The notes below the pieces were generated by a model, which saw only the letters and a program-made list of their open reading frames with translations, was not told the origin of the DNA and did not search any database. This document shows positions 1 to 9,624 of a DNA stretch of 28,650 nt, piece after piece (positions within the stretch are counted from its first letter, which is position 1; each line of letters begins with the position of its first letter). The position numbers and the translations under genes are program-made. Source of the stretch: Chara braunii (taxonomy: Eukaryota; Streptophyta; Charophyceae; Charales; Characeae); assembly GCA_003427395.1 (NCBI GenBank), contig BFEA01001145.1:86978-115627 (forward strand). Reading direction: 5' to 3'.

Positions 1-165
1 TTCTTTACCTCTTTGCCTTTTGGCTGCGTGCAAGTGGGTCCTTGTGACACACGGGGATGGGGGCCGCCAGCGCTCAACCTGTCATCCACGTGGCTGGCCT
101 TGTACGTAAGAGGTTATGAACAGGTGGAGCTTTCCTTACCTCCTTCCCCTTCCCCTTTTTTCCTA

Positions 166-202
166 TATATATATATATGTATGTATGTATGTATACACTA
201 CT

Positions 203-247
<45 letters not shown>
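166..247. repeat. TA/TATG then (AG)n compound microsatellite
   Basis: Alternating TA passes into four TATG tetranucleotides and then about 20 AG dinucleotides. The flanks (1-165 and 248-695) show no coding frame with family features. Short open frames over this stretch are produced by the dinucleotide tract itself. Confidence 0.95.
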
Positions 248-248
<1 letters not shown>

Positions 249-692
249 GGATGGTTAGTGTAATGATCAACAGGTAGTGTGTTGATGGAGTGGGAAAAGC
301 GAATCGTATGGGATTAGGAATGGGAGAGGTGCTGACTTGATGTATTGAGCTCGTTATTGAAGGGCTACTCCTCATTTTCTTTATCTCTTCTTTAACCCTT
401 CCTCTGGTCTCTTAAACTCGTTACTTCGTTCCCGATAGTGTTTTGTGTGTGATGATGCCATGTATGGTGTTGTGGCCTTCTCAGGTATACGATGGTTACG
501 ATATTTGTCTTTACCTCGTTGTTCTTTGCATTTTCTCACATGTTTGTATTTTCTGTTGTCTCATTTTCCCCTTCGATTACATTTCCTGGCATGTTCAGTT
601 TCACTATATTGCTTTAATTGCGGTACGACTATTTGGGGGTGTAGGTGGTGACCGTGGTGCACCATAGCCACATCACAAGAGTGGATCACATC

Positions 693-695
<3 letters not shown>
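248..695. other. Non-coding stretch, nothing recognised
   Basis: Mixed-composition sequence between two AG microsatellites. Several short overlapping frames exist on both strands, but none has a domain, codon pattern or splice context that supports it. Confidence 0.5.

Positions 696-742
<47 letters not shown>
696..742. repeat. (AG)n microsatellite
   Basis: About 23 uninterrupted GA/AG dinucleotides. Downstream, an AAAG/GTGAGT junction near 799 resembles a splice donor, but no exon can be tied to it. Confidence 0.95.
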
Positions 743-745
<3 letters not shown>

Positions 746-1275
746 CGTTGCTATTTGCCTTTGCGTACGTGCACCTCACCACGTTCGCACTTTGAGAAAG
801 GTGAGTCGTGTTTTATCTTCTTGTTACTATACATTCGTTTTGCTTTGTACGATTCTGTATTCAGGTTTCATAATTTTGTGGGTCTATATCATGTCTTGAT
901 CTTAAGTTACATTTATATACTCAAGTTTACAAGATCAGCCAATTGTGAGCTTACATCTGTTGTCTGTCTTGTATCTTCAACTCTTCGAAGTAGTATGTAA
1001 TATTTTAGTGTACTTGTTTAAAGTGACTTTTCATTAAATATTGCATGGCACGTGAAACGAAACAACGCATTCATTCTATCCAAGGAGCACGAGGGGCAGG
1101 GAGTTCAATGGGAGAACGCTTTTGTTACTTCTCTTCGTTGAGGCTTTCTTCATGTACGTAATGAAACGGTATGTGAGGAGGGATGAGGAAAAAGGGAGAA
1201 GTGATGAGGACGAAGGACTTAGACGGACACTTTTTTCATTGCTTTTAATGAAAATCTAGCTGATAGTTTTCCCAG
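743..1275. other. Non-coding stretch, nothing recognised
   Basis: AT-rich to about 1070, then progressively purine-rich. No supported gene. A TTTTCCCAG tract ends at about 1275 and could serve as a splice acceptor for the next entry. Confidence 0.4.
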
Positions 1276-1458
1276 GTGAGCAGGATGGAGGGAGAGGGTA
1301 TGAAAGGAGGAAGAAGGGAGGGGGGAAGAAGGCAGTTCAGGAAGGAGAAGAGGGGAGGGAGGAAGATGTTACGTAAGGAGGGAGAAGTGAGGGAGTTTGA
1401 GGAGCTGTTAGAGGGTCACCCATCAATGCCCTCAAATAGTTCGGGCTCTGGAAGTTGA
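1276..1458 (+). CDS. Possible terminal exon of a basic, Gly/Arg/Glu-rich protein (weak)
   Basis: An open frame of 60 codons ends in TGA. It is rich in Arg, Lys, Gly and Glu and closes with a Ser/Gly tail (SSGSGS). It begins directly after a pyrimidine-rich TTTTCCCAG, so a 3' splice site at about 1275 is possible; otherwise the first ATG is at 1285. The stretch is almost pure purine on the + strand, which leaves frames open by chance, and I recognise no domain. The alternative is a non-coding polypurine tract. This is a candidate only. Confidence 0.2.
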   Translation: MSRMEGEGMKGGRREGGRRQFRKEKRGGRKMLRKEGEVREFEELLEGHPSMPSNSSGSGS

Positions 1459-1567
1459 AGCAGAGACCAGTTTGTAATTTGTTTTTATGCTCTATAAGCT
1501 ATCGGCTTTTCTACTGTTATTAACTATGCTTCTATTCTTCTTTGGTGCTCATGCATATGTTCATGCT

Positions 1568-1870
1568 CCACTTCGTTTGGTGGTTCGCTTACCGGTTCAT
1601 TGATTGCTGGTTGATTTGGTGGTGAAGTAGTTCGTTTGTTCACCGATTCATTGGCTGGTTCATTCGCTGGTACATTCCGCCGGAAAAATAAAATTCATCA
1701 TGGTTCACTAACTCGTTCATTTTCCACTTCGTTTGTTGGTTCGTTTAATCGGTCATTGATTGCTGGTTGATTTGGTGGTGTAGTAGTTGGTTCATTCACC
1801 GATTTATTGGTTGGTTCATTCGCTGGTACATTCGTTGGTACATTCCGCCGAAAAAATGAAATTGATCATG
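1568..1870. repeat. Two-copy direct repeat, about 156-bp period, TTCATTGG-type sequence
   Basis: Two adjacent blocks starting with CCACTTCGTTTG at 1568 and 1724 match along most of their length. Both end in a CATTCCGCCG(G/A)AAAAA(T) stretch followed by AAATTSATCATG. The second copy has an extra GGTACATTCGTT subunit. Inside each block, a GGTTCATTC/GGTACATTC octamer-like unit recurs, so the duplication overlies an older short tandem repeat. Confidence 0.8.
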
Positions 1871-1908
1871 ATAAAAAAAAGACCTTATTTCGGTTTTCGT
1901 GAAAATGG

Positions 1909-2019
1909 ATTGATTGATTGATAAATTGATTGATTAATTGATTAATTGATTAGTTGAGTGTTTGATTGTTTGATTGTTTGATTGATTGATTGATTGACCT
2001 ATTGGTTGATTGATCGGTC

Positions 2020-2055
<36 letters not shown>

Positions 2056-2056
2056 G
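1909..2056. repeat. Inverted tetranucleotide tract, (TTGA)n facing (TCAA)n
   Basis: A long run of TTGA/TTGT-type tetranucleotides (about 1909-2010) is followed after a short GACCTATTGG... spacer by about eight TCAA units (2021-2056). The two halves are reverse complements, so a long hairpin or cruciform can form. Confidence 0.9.
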
Positions 2057-3000
2057 TATCTGGTACCTAGGTTCACATGCACACGTTAATGATGATGCTA
2101 TATTCAATATAGCATATAAGTTGGTTCTGGGTGAGGGTCTGGAATTGGGTTTGGATGGCCAAGTCATGTCGAACCGTATCTACGTCCTGTGTCTAGAACA
2201 AGGACTGGGTTTGGATTTGGTTCTGGATGTGGATGTGAACCTAGGTTAGGAGTATGAATATGGATTTTCGTCTAGATCCAAATAAGGATATGAGTCTGAC
2301 ATGCAGGTCAGAGGCCTATCCTGGATTTGCTGCTCATTGTAGACTTGTATGTCGATATAGAGTGACAGTTCTTTTGCTGATGTTGTCATGAACATATTGT
2401 CTGCATCCCTATGTCAATGTTGATGTTATGTTCAACGAAGAGTCCCGGTCCTTAGATTTGTGTTGTTGATGCTATCTTCAAAGTTGGATGAGGATGCACA
2501 ACTTGATTTTTATCTTACTTTTGATATGGCACAGGTGTTGGGTCTGGGTCAGAACCCTCGGTTACGGTTCGGGTGTAGGTGTGCGTTAGAAGTCTAGGGT
2601 ATGTAGGATAGGATATTGCGGGGTTGTTGCATTGGGTCTGGGCGTCCGGAGTCTCGGGTTTTGTTTGGAGCGAGCAGCCTTTGTGTTTGAGGTTTGAAAT
2701 TGCGTTGGGATTTGTTCTGTAGACCTGCAGCCTTCCATGTGGATTTGTGTTTGAGTCTTATGTCTTCAACATGATGTGGGCATGCCTCTCCAGGGTTGGA
2801 CCTCCGGTCAAAAGGTTAGGGTTGGGTCCGAGTCCACATATCTTGGACCTCCAGTCTAAAGTGTTGGTGATGGTACAGTTGTCATGCTTGTATCTCCAAC
2901 GAAAGGTGGATAAGACCCTAAGCATGAAACGTTGTTCTTGGGGTTTGATATTCTTCTGTGTAAAATCCGAGTCTATTTATTAGTCTGTTCAATGTTCAAC
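2057..3000. other. Degenerate satellite-like sequence, no gene
   Basis: The stretch shows loose GGTCTGGGTTTGGAT-type G-rich words and repeated phrases such as GATGYTATSTTCAA. The same phrases recur in 5093-8215 and 21300-23760, which indicates one diverged repeat family. Open frames here (for example 2747-2983) have no recognisable features. Confidence 0.5.
2095..2115. repeat. Perfect 10-bp palindrome with 1-nt spacer
   Basis: The left arm is ATGCTATATT, the centre base C, and the right arm AATATAGCAT. The arms are exact reverse complements. Related imperfect versions (GCTAT...ATAGC around CTTCAAC) occur at 23630-23646 and elsewhere. Confidence 0.85.
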
Positions 3001-4460
3001 AGAGCATTGGCGTTTAGACTGATATACGACAAAACATCCTTCTTGGCTCACTTCCTAACATGGTGGGTGGCTTACTCCCTAGCACGGTGTTAAGACCGAT
3101 AACCAACCTAGGACTTTCAGTCTAGGCAATTCCCTGTTTGGTTGCCGCTACCAATGGTTTATCTTTTCCCACTCAATTAGATGCTTAAATGGGTTGGGTG
3201 TCCGACCTAAGATGAAAAGGGAAGGCGACCTACCTCCACATCTTGAACCGGACACCCCCTATCGCCCGCCCACCTTCAGCCGATAGGAGAGCACGAAAAG
3301 CTTCGAGTATGTATACCAGAGGCAGGGTGTTGCGTGCCGTTTTCCAGGAAACGAAGACCACACACCCACACACAGGTATTACGAGGGAACAACATACATG
3401 CAGGAAAGCGGTGGGGCAAGTTGTTCACATGGTGGTACAGGTAGCTACAGATTTGAACTTCTATCTGTATTTGAAGTTCATTTGATTGCATGTGGTTAAT
3501 AAAATTGACTATGAATTACAACACCTTATAGGTGTCCCAAATGAGCGACGCCCATCTTGTGTGATTTCTTTTGCGCTTTTTTTATGAGTGCATTTCGACG
3601 TTTGTTTCTAAGTTTGAAGTTATTTACTATCTAGATTATTTGAATTGTCATCACCACAATCCGGTTAGATCACTTTGTCTGATTACTAGTCTTGCATAGC
3701 CGTTAGATTGTTGCTTTATGAGTGATTAGATTTTTGTTAGATCGGCTCTACATTGCTAGTAGGTCACCGTTTTAGTTATTTTGTTTGACCACTTGTACAT
3801 TGCAAATCAATGCTTTTGCCTTTCTGTCGTATGTCTTTTCATAGTTCGGTTGTCTTAAGAGTGCTATTGTTATGCTGAAATTAGATTGTCGTTGTTATAT
3901 TCCTATTAGTTTGTTTTTGCAATGTCCTTACAATATTGTTTTATATTTGTAGAAACCTTGTTACATTGTTAGCAGACCGTTTTGATCAATTGTGGATTTG
4001 TCATTTTTAAGTGAAGTATGCCAGCAAGGGTTCAAACATCGTGTAACTATACAAAGCTTCGTACTTATTATGAAATTAGCATGTACTCATTTTTTTGCTT
4101 TACCTTACCGTCTCTTTTGGACTTTCGTTTTTGTCGATTACTGCTGTTCTGCGCAGTGCTGGGGAATACAGGTCACAAGAAAACTGGTCCAAGTGAATCG
4201 AGTCAATCGACGACTTTCGCCATGCCTACAGACGATGGGTCAAGTGCACATACAGACAAGCACACCACAAACACACTGCCAATCACAACACACCCTCACA
4301 CACCGGTGCATGAAATCCAATATTTATGTCATACCAAATCATTCGGATTTCACTTGTTTGAATTTTTATATGCACAATATGCCATAATCACAACTATTTT
4401 CACATTCTTCTGTGTCAGAAGCTCTCACAAATTTTGTTCAATAAAATTCACAAAGATTAC
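3001..4460. other. Non-coding, partly AT-rich stretch
   Basis: 3001-3490 contains a mixed block with an imperfect hairpin near 3107-3126 (CCTAGGACT / AGTCTAGG). 3550-4020 is T-rich with repeated TTAGAT phrases. Frames at 3243-3485 and 3992-4387 are open but show no domain or repeat pattern. Nothing marks an LTR, promoter or RNA gene. Confidence 0.4.
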
Positions 4461-4463
4461 AAG

Positions 4464-4576
4464 ATGGCGGTGGAGCGGAGCAGGGGAGGGGAGGGTGGAG
4501 TCACTAGACCACGTGTCCGGAGGGGGTTTGCTGAAATCGTTAGAGTGCGAGGGGACGATGGAGATCTTGAGGCAGG

Positions 4577-4648
<72 letters not shown>

Positions 4649-4874
4649 CCAGGGCAAGATGGCAGGTTATGGTCGATGAGGAAATCGGCAAAGAAGATGG
4701 AAAAGCGCGTCGCACAGGGAAAAGATGACATTCACTGAGCGTCTAGAGTCGTGTGCAACGTTAGTGACCGGTCCGTGGGGTGATGGGTTTGAGGCAAAGC
4801 ACATCCGATACCACACGGTGCGCATGAAATGTCTTGTTTTCTCTGCCTTCGGAAATGTTGTCCAACTGGTGTGA
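4464..4874 (+). pseudogene. Possible decayed reading frame around the poly(G) tract (weak)
   Basis: An ATG in good context (AAGATGG, 4464) opens a frame of about 37 varied codons (starts MAVERSRGGEG). It runs through about 23 Gly codons made by the G tract, then to TGA at 4677. The same frame then reads on for 64 more varied codons, including MTFTERLESC from 4725, to TGA at 4872. Frame continuity across a 70-nt homopolymer cannot be trusted, because polymerase or assembly slippage is likely there. No domain is recognised. A different frame (4018-4728) is also open across the same tract, so chance is a real alternative. Confidence 0.25.
4578..4647 (+). repeat. Poly(G) tract of 70 nt
   Basis: Seventy consecutive G on the + strand. 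It can form intramolecular G-quadruplexes and is highly prone to slippage, so the true length is uncertain. Long Gly or Pro runs in any translated frame here come only from this tract. Confidence 0.95.
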
Positions 4875-5092
4875 GCCTGGCAGAACAAGATAAGCGCATA
4901 CTATTGGGCGGCTGTTTTGTGGTAGTGTCATGGAATGACTGGTAAGTGTTGCAAAGAGACCCTCTTTTACCCTTGAATATTATGTTCGTAGCACGTAAAT
5001 TTCTTCATTGTTGTTATGCATGAACTATCCGGTCATTCAACGTTCATTATCGTATTCCGAATCTTCAGTTTCACGTGCATTTATATTTTGTG

Positions 5093-8000
5093 AAGTTGTG
5101 CAACAATGTGCCTGTTCATCTAAATGCATAGTTTTGGTCATATAATCAAGAAATCGTAGGCTTCGGTTTTGGGTCATGATTTGGGTTGCAGGTCTGACCG
5201 TGATGTGTAGGGTCTGGGTCACATGCAGTGGTCTGGGTTCGGTTTTGGGTCGAAAGTCTGGTTGCGATTCTTAGGGTCTGGGTCGCATGTCGGGGTCAGG
5301 GTCCGGGTCGCACGTATGGGCTATGTTCGACTAAACACCTTGGTCCCCACAGGTGTGGTCTGCAAGCACCCATGAATTTGAGATACCCCGTTGGGTTTCG
5401 ATCAGCTTAGTAAAGTTGTGCTGTAATGTGCATGTTCATCTAAATGCATGAGTTGATTTTGATGATATGTTCAAGAAAGCATAGGGTTTGGTTTTGGGTC
5501 AAGGTCTGGGCAACAACTCTAGTTGTGATGGTTATGGTTTGGGTCACATGTCGGGGTCAGGGTTCAGGTCACAGGTCTGGGTTACGGTCCCCTTATGTAC
5601 ATTGATCTTATGTTGAACTAAGCGTCTGGGTCCCCACAAGTGTGGTGTGGAAGCCACCAATGAATTTGATGTATCGATGTGAGTTTCTATCGGCTTAGTG
5701 AAGTAACTATTGTGCTACAAGGTGCATGTTCATCTAAATGCATAGGTTAATGTTGATGATATGTTGAAGAAAGCATAGTGCGCGGTTTGGGTCAAGGTCT
5801 GGGTCGCAGGTCTGGTCGCGATTCTTAGGGTCTGGGTCACATGTCGAGGTCAGAGTCTAGGTCACATGTATGGCCAACGGTCCCCTTCTGTACGTTGATC
5901 TATTATTCAACTAAATGTCCGGGTCTTCACAGGTATGGTTTGGAAGCACCCATGAATTTGAGGTGCTGAATTGGGGTTAGATCAGCCTAGTGAAGTTGCG
6001 CTACAATCTGTATGTTCACTAAATGTAAAAGTTAATTTTTTTGATATGTTGAAGAAAGTATAGGGCTTGGTTTTGGGGCAACATCTGGGTCGCAGGTGTG
6101 GCTGTGATGCATAGGGTTTGGGTCACATGTCGGGGCCAGGGTCCAGGTCACATGTGTGGGTTAGGGTCTTCGTATGTACGTTGATCTCATGTGCAATTGA
6201 GCGTTCGGGTCCCCATATCTATTGTGATCATGCGTTCTGTTTCAACTTTATTTAAGTCCAACATCTCACTAAGTGTCTGAGTTCCTGAACGGAGTTTTGA
6301 CATAGAATTGTGGGCACCTGTTCGTGTTCTGGATGCGGGTTTGGGCGTTTTGAGTCTCAGGCAAGGTTTGGAAGCGCTCATGAATTTGAGGTACCGAATA
6401 TGGTTTAAGATCGGCTTAGTTAAGTTGTGCTATAATGTGCATGTTAATCGAAATGTATAAGTTTATTTTGATGAAATGTTCAAGAAAGCATAGGGTTTGG
6501 TTTAGGGACAAGTATGAGTCGCACGTCTGGTTCGCATGCTTAGGGTCTGGGTTGGAGGTCTTGTTGTGATGATTACGGTCCGGGTCACATGTCGGGGTCA
6601 GGGTCCAGGTCACAGGTCCGGTTTAGGGTCCCCGTATATACGTTGATCTTATGTTAAACTAAGCGTCCGAGTCCCCCATGTGCGTTTTCATGATGTGGTC
6701 TGTTCTATTGAAATTTGTCCAAGTCCAGCGTTTGGCTAAGTGTCTGGGTTGCGGAATGGAGTAGAATTGTGGGACTGTGTTCGAGTTCCGGATGCAGGTT
6801 TGGGCGTATTGAGTGTCAGGTATGGTCTGGAAGCCCCCATGAATTCGAGGTACAAATTTGGGTTTAGATCGGCTTAGTGAAGTTGTACTACAATGTGCGT
6901 GTTCATCGAAATGGATAAGTTTATTTTGATGATATGTTTTAGAAAGGATAGGGTTCGGTTTCAAGTCAAGGTTTGGGTCGCTGGTCTGCTCGTGATGCTC
7001 TGGGTCCGGGTTGTCGGGGGCGGGATTTAGGTCACAGGTCTGGGTGTAGGTCCCCGCACAAAAGTTGATCTTATGTTCAACTAAGCATCCGGGTCCCCCT
7101 AGGTGTTTTGATGATGTGGTCTGTTGTATTTGAAACTTTGTCTACATACAGTGTTTGGCTCAGTGTTTGGGTTGCCAAATGGAGTTTTGACAAAGAATTG
7201 TGGGCTTGTATTTGAGTTCTGAATGCAGGTTTAGGCGTGTCGAGTCTCAGGTACGGTCTAAAAGCACTCATGAATTTGAGGTATCGAATTGGGTTTAGGT
7301 CGGCTTAGTGAAGTTGTGCTACAAAAAGTTAATTTTGATGATATGGTTCGGTTTCGGGTCAAGGTCTGGGTTGCAGGTCTGGTCGTTATGCTTAGGGTCG
7401 GGGACGTATGTCGTCATGAGGGTGTACGCCACAGGTCTTGTTTAGGGTCTCCGTATATACGTTGATGTTATGTTCAACAAAGCATTAAGGTACCGATTTT
7501 GTTTTTGATGATGTGTTCTATCACATTTGAAACTTTGTTTAAGTCATTCGTCAGGATCTGTGTTTGGGTTGGTGAATGGAGTTTTGACATAGGATTGCGG
7601 GCCTGGCTTCCTTTTGTGGAAGCGAGTGTTTAGTGTCTTAAGTCTCACGTATGGTTTTGAGCCACCCGTACATTTAAGGTACCGAATTGGGTTTAGATCG
7701 GCTTAGTGCAATCGTGCTGCAATGTGCATGTTCAACTAAATGCATAAGTTTCTTTGATGACATGTTTAAGAAAATATAGGGTTCGGTTCTGGGTCAAGTT
7801 GTGGGTCGCAGGTTTGATCGTAAAGGTCTGGGTCACATGTCGGGGCTAGGGTCCCCGTATGTACGTTGATCTTAAGTTCAACTAAGCATCCGGGTCCCCG
7901 TATCAATTTTGAGAGTATGTTCTGTTCCATTTCAAGCTTAGTGTTCGAGTTGCGAATGTGGGATTGCCTGTCTTTGGTCTGAAGTATTGTCTTGGAGCAT

Positions 8001-8215
8001 CTATGAATTTGAGGTATCGAATCGGGTTTAGATCGACTTAGCAAAGTTGTGGTACGATGTGCATGTTCATGTAAATGCATAACTTAATGTTGATGACATG
8101 TTTAAGAAAGCATAGGGTTTGGTTTTGAGTCAAGATCTTGGTGGCAGGCAGGCCGTGACGTTAGGGCTAGGGTTACAGGTCTGAGTTGGAACCTGAGTCG
8201 CATGTCAAGGTGACC
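5093..8215 (+). repeat. Nine-unit imperfect tandem array (about 290-460 bp units)
   Basis: The phrase AAGTTGTGCTACAATGTGCA, then TGTTCATCTAAATGCAT, then (after a GATATGTTCAAGAAAGCATA stretch) blocks of GGGTC(A/T/C/G) words, recurs at about 5093, 5413, 5701, 5993, 6422, 6880, 7311, 7710 and 8044. Unit lengths are roughly 320, 288, 292, 429, 458, 431, 399 and 334 bp; the last unit is partial. Each unit ends with ATGAATTTGAGGTACCGAAT then GGGTTTAGATCGGCTTAGTG. Units 4-7 carry an extra segment of about 140 bp beginning near GTTCTGTTYSA and containing GGAGTTTTGACATAGAATTG. Short open frames on the - strand are by-products of the repeat. Confidence 0.9.
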
Positions 8216-8739
8216 CTTGCAATGTCTTAAAAAACTGATTGCATCATTTCGACGAAAAAAACTACAACCCAAAACCATGAGCATTGCAGGTCACTTGCCT
8301 ACGCGTCGAAGTATTGCAAAATTTTTATGATATATATATTTTTTTCTCGCCTCGATTTATGTTTGTTCATTATCTTTTTAATTCCTTGCTACAACGTGGA
8401 ACTCGTCTCTCTTGCAGGGCTCCTGTGAAACACATTTGTCTTCGCTGCATTTCCGAGTTACGTGCTCTGTTGCGCATTCGCAAAGCGGTAAGCGCTTTCT
8501 TCCTTGCCAACCCATTTCGGAGTCAGGGACTTTATTTTCTTGAATATCGCTTTGAATGATCGTATGCCACTCTTTTGTTGTTTTTTTTTTCTACTGTTTT
8601 TTTAGATGACCATAGTTTTGACGTTTTTTTCTATGTTGTGACCGCACTCTTACGAAAGCTGTTTTTTTATTTTCTGAACGTAAGCACGACGTGGGAGTCC
8701 ATCTGAGAATAAATCTTGGTTTCATGTCTAAAAGTCTAT
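8216..8739. other. Single-copy-looking stretch with one exon-like segment
   Basis: T-rich sequence that does not resemble the arrays on either side. It contains the exon-like segment listed separately. The ORF at 8284-8559 uses a T-rich, low-quality frame outside that segment. Confidence 0.35.
8418..8487 (+). other. Exon-like segment bounded by good splice signals
   Basis: CTCTCTTGCAG at 8407-8417 is a strong-looking 3' splice site and GCG/GTAAGC at 8488 a good 5' splice site, 70 bp apart. The open frame between them reads APVKHICLRCISELRALLRI, with varied amino-acid use. No neighbouring exon can be identified, so this may be a fragment of a gene or a chance arrangement. Confidence 0.25.
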
Positions 8740-8850
8740 CAGACTAGGATTTTGGCTTCACGACAGGGAGTCGGGACTGTGATTGGGGATTAAGACGGGG
8801 GATTAGGATCTTGTACTTGGGAATGCAACCTGGGACCGAGGATTTTGGAG
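8740..8850 (+). repeat. GGGACT/GGATT-type degenerate minisatellite
   Basis: Repeated words such as GGGACTGTGATTGGGGATT and GGGACCGAGGATT, about 12-14 bp apart. The same word family forms the blocks at 13680-13830, 25648-25960, 27160-27485 and 28337-28650. Confidence 0.55.
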
Positions 8851-9060
8851 TGAATGCTCACTCAAAAATCTTGGTCAAAGCCTGTTTGTGTCACACGTTT
8901 GGGTTCACATATGCAGGTTAGGATTTTGATATGGTGTCACGGTGAAAAGTCGATATCTCAGACCAGGGTCACAGGTCTGGGTGAGAGGTCTGGTCAAAAA
9001 GATTGTGTTAGAGGTCTGCTTCATGGAATAGGGTTTGGGCAATGCGTTGTTGAGGGTCAA

Positions 9061-9328
9061 GGTCACATGTTTTCGGTCAGCGTGTGGATTGCGGGTGAGG
9101 ATCCGAATTGCTCCTCTCTTTGCTGCCTGTTGTTATCTGAGCTCAGAATCTCTTGTCGTTTCACGGTCCGGATTACATGTTTTGGGTCAGGGTCTTTGGT
9201 CATGATGCTCAGGATCTGTGGTCGGCATGCTTAACATCTCGGTCACAAGTTTTGGGTTGGTGTCTGGATTGTAGGAGCTTGCTCCTTGTATTCTTTTGCT
9301 GCCTGTCTTTATCTGAGCAAGTTTTTTC
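9061..9328. repeat. Direct duplication of about 90 bp, 180-bp period
   Basis: 9061-9152 and 9241-9328 share GGTCACATGTTTT(C/G)GG-type starts and a TTTGCTGCCTGT..TTATCTGAGC end. The second copy ends about 50 bp before the start codon of the gag-like frame, so it may belong to the 5' region of that element. Confidence 0.65.
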
Positions 9329-9378
9329 TTTTGTTTGTTTGTATGGTTTATGGCAACGTTCGTGTATGGTGAGCAGCG

Positions 9379-9567
9379 ATGGCTGGAGAGAATACAGCCG
9401 GCAGCTCATCTGCCAATATCATACAAGGCGCAGAACGAGATATTTGGATAGTGTTAACGAACGAAATGAACAAATTTAAATCGGAGACCAAGATCTACGG
9501 GGAGGAAGTACAGAGAACGCTAAGTGATATTTTGGGTCGGCTCTTCGCGTTAGAGTGTTGGGTTTAA
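9379..9567 (+). CDS. 5' segment of the gag-like gene (62 codons)
   Basis: ATG 9379 has G at -3 and G at +4 and follows an in-frame TGA at 9370. The product starts MAGENTAGSSSANIIQGAER and continues into a helical, charged stretch (NEMNKFKSETKIYGEEVQRT) ending at TAA 9565. It lies just after a duplicated 90-bp block. The frame is the same as that of the downstream 9625-10614 ORF. I do not recognise a named domain. Confidence 0.5.
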   Translation: MAGENTAGSSSANIIQGAERDIWIVLTNEMNKFKSETKIYGEEVQRTLSDILGRLFALECWV

Positions 9568-9624
9568 GAGAAGGGGGGTGTGGCTGGGGAGGGAGCCCAA
9601 AATGAAGGAACCTCGAAATAAACA

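Noticed and set aside
4018-4728. 236-aa ORF running through the poly(G) tract
   Set aside because: The first 140 codons show no domain and the tract length makes the frame arbitrary. At most, part of 4464-4874 may be real.
5093-8215. CRISPR-like array
   Set aside because: The repeats are hundreds of bases long, imperfect and without unique spacers of constant size, in a eukaryotic setting.
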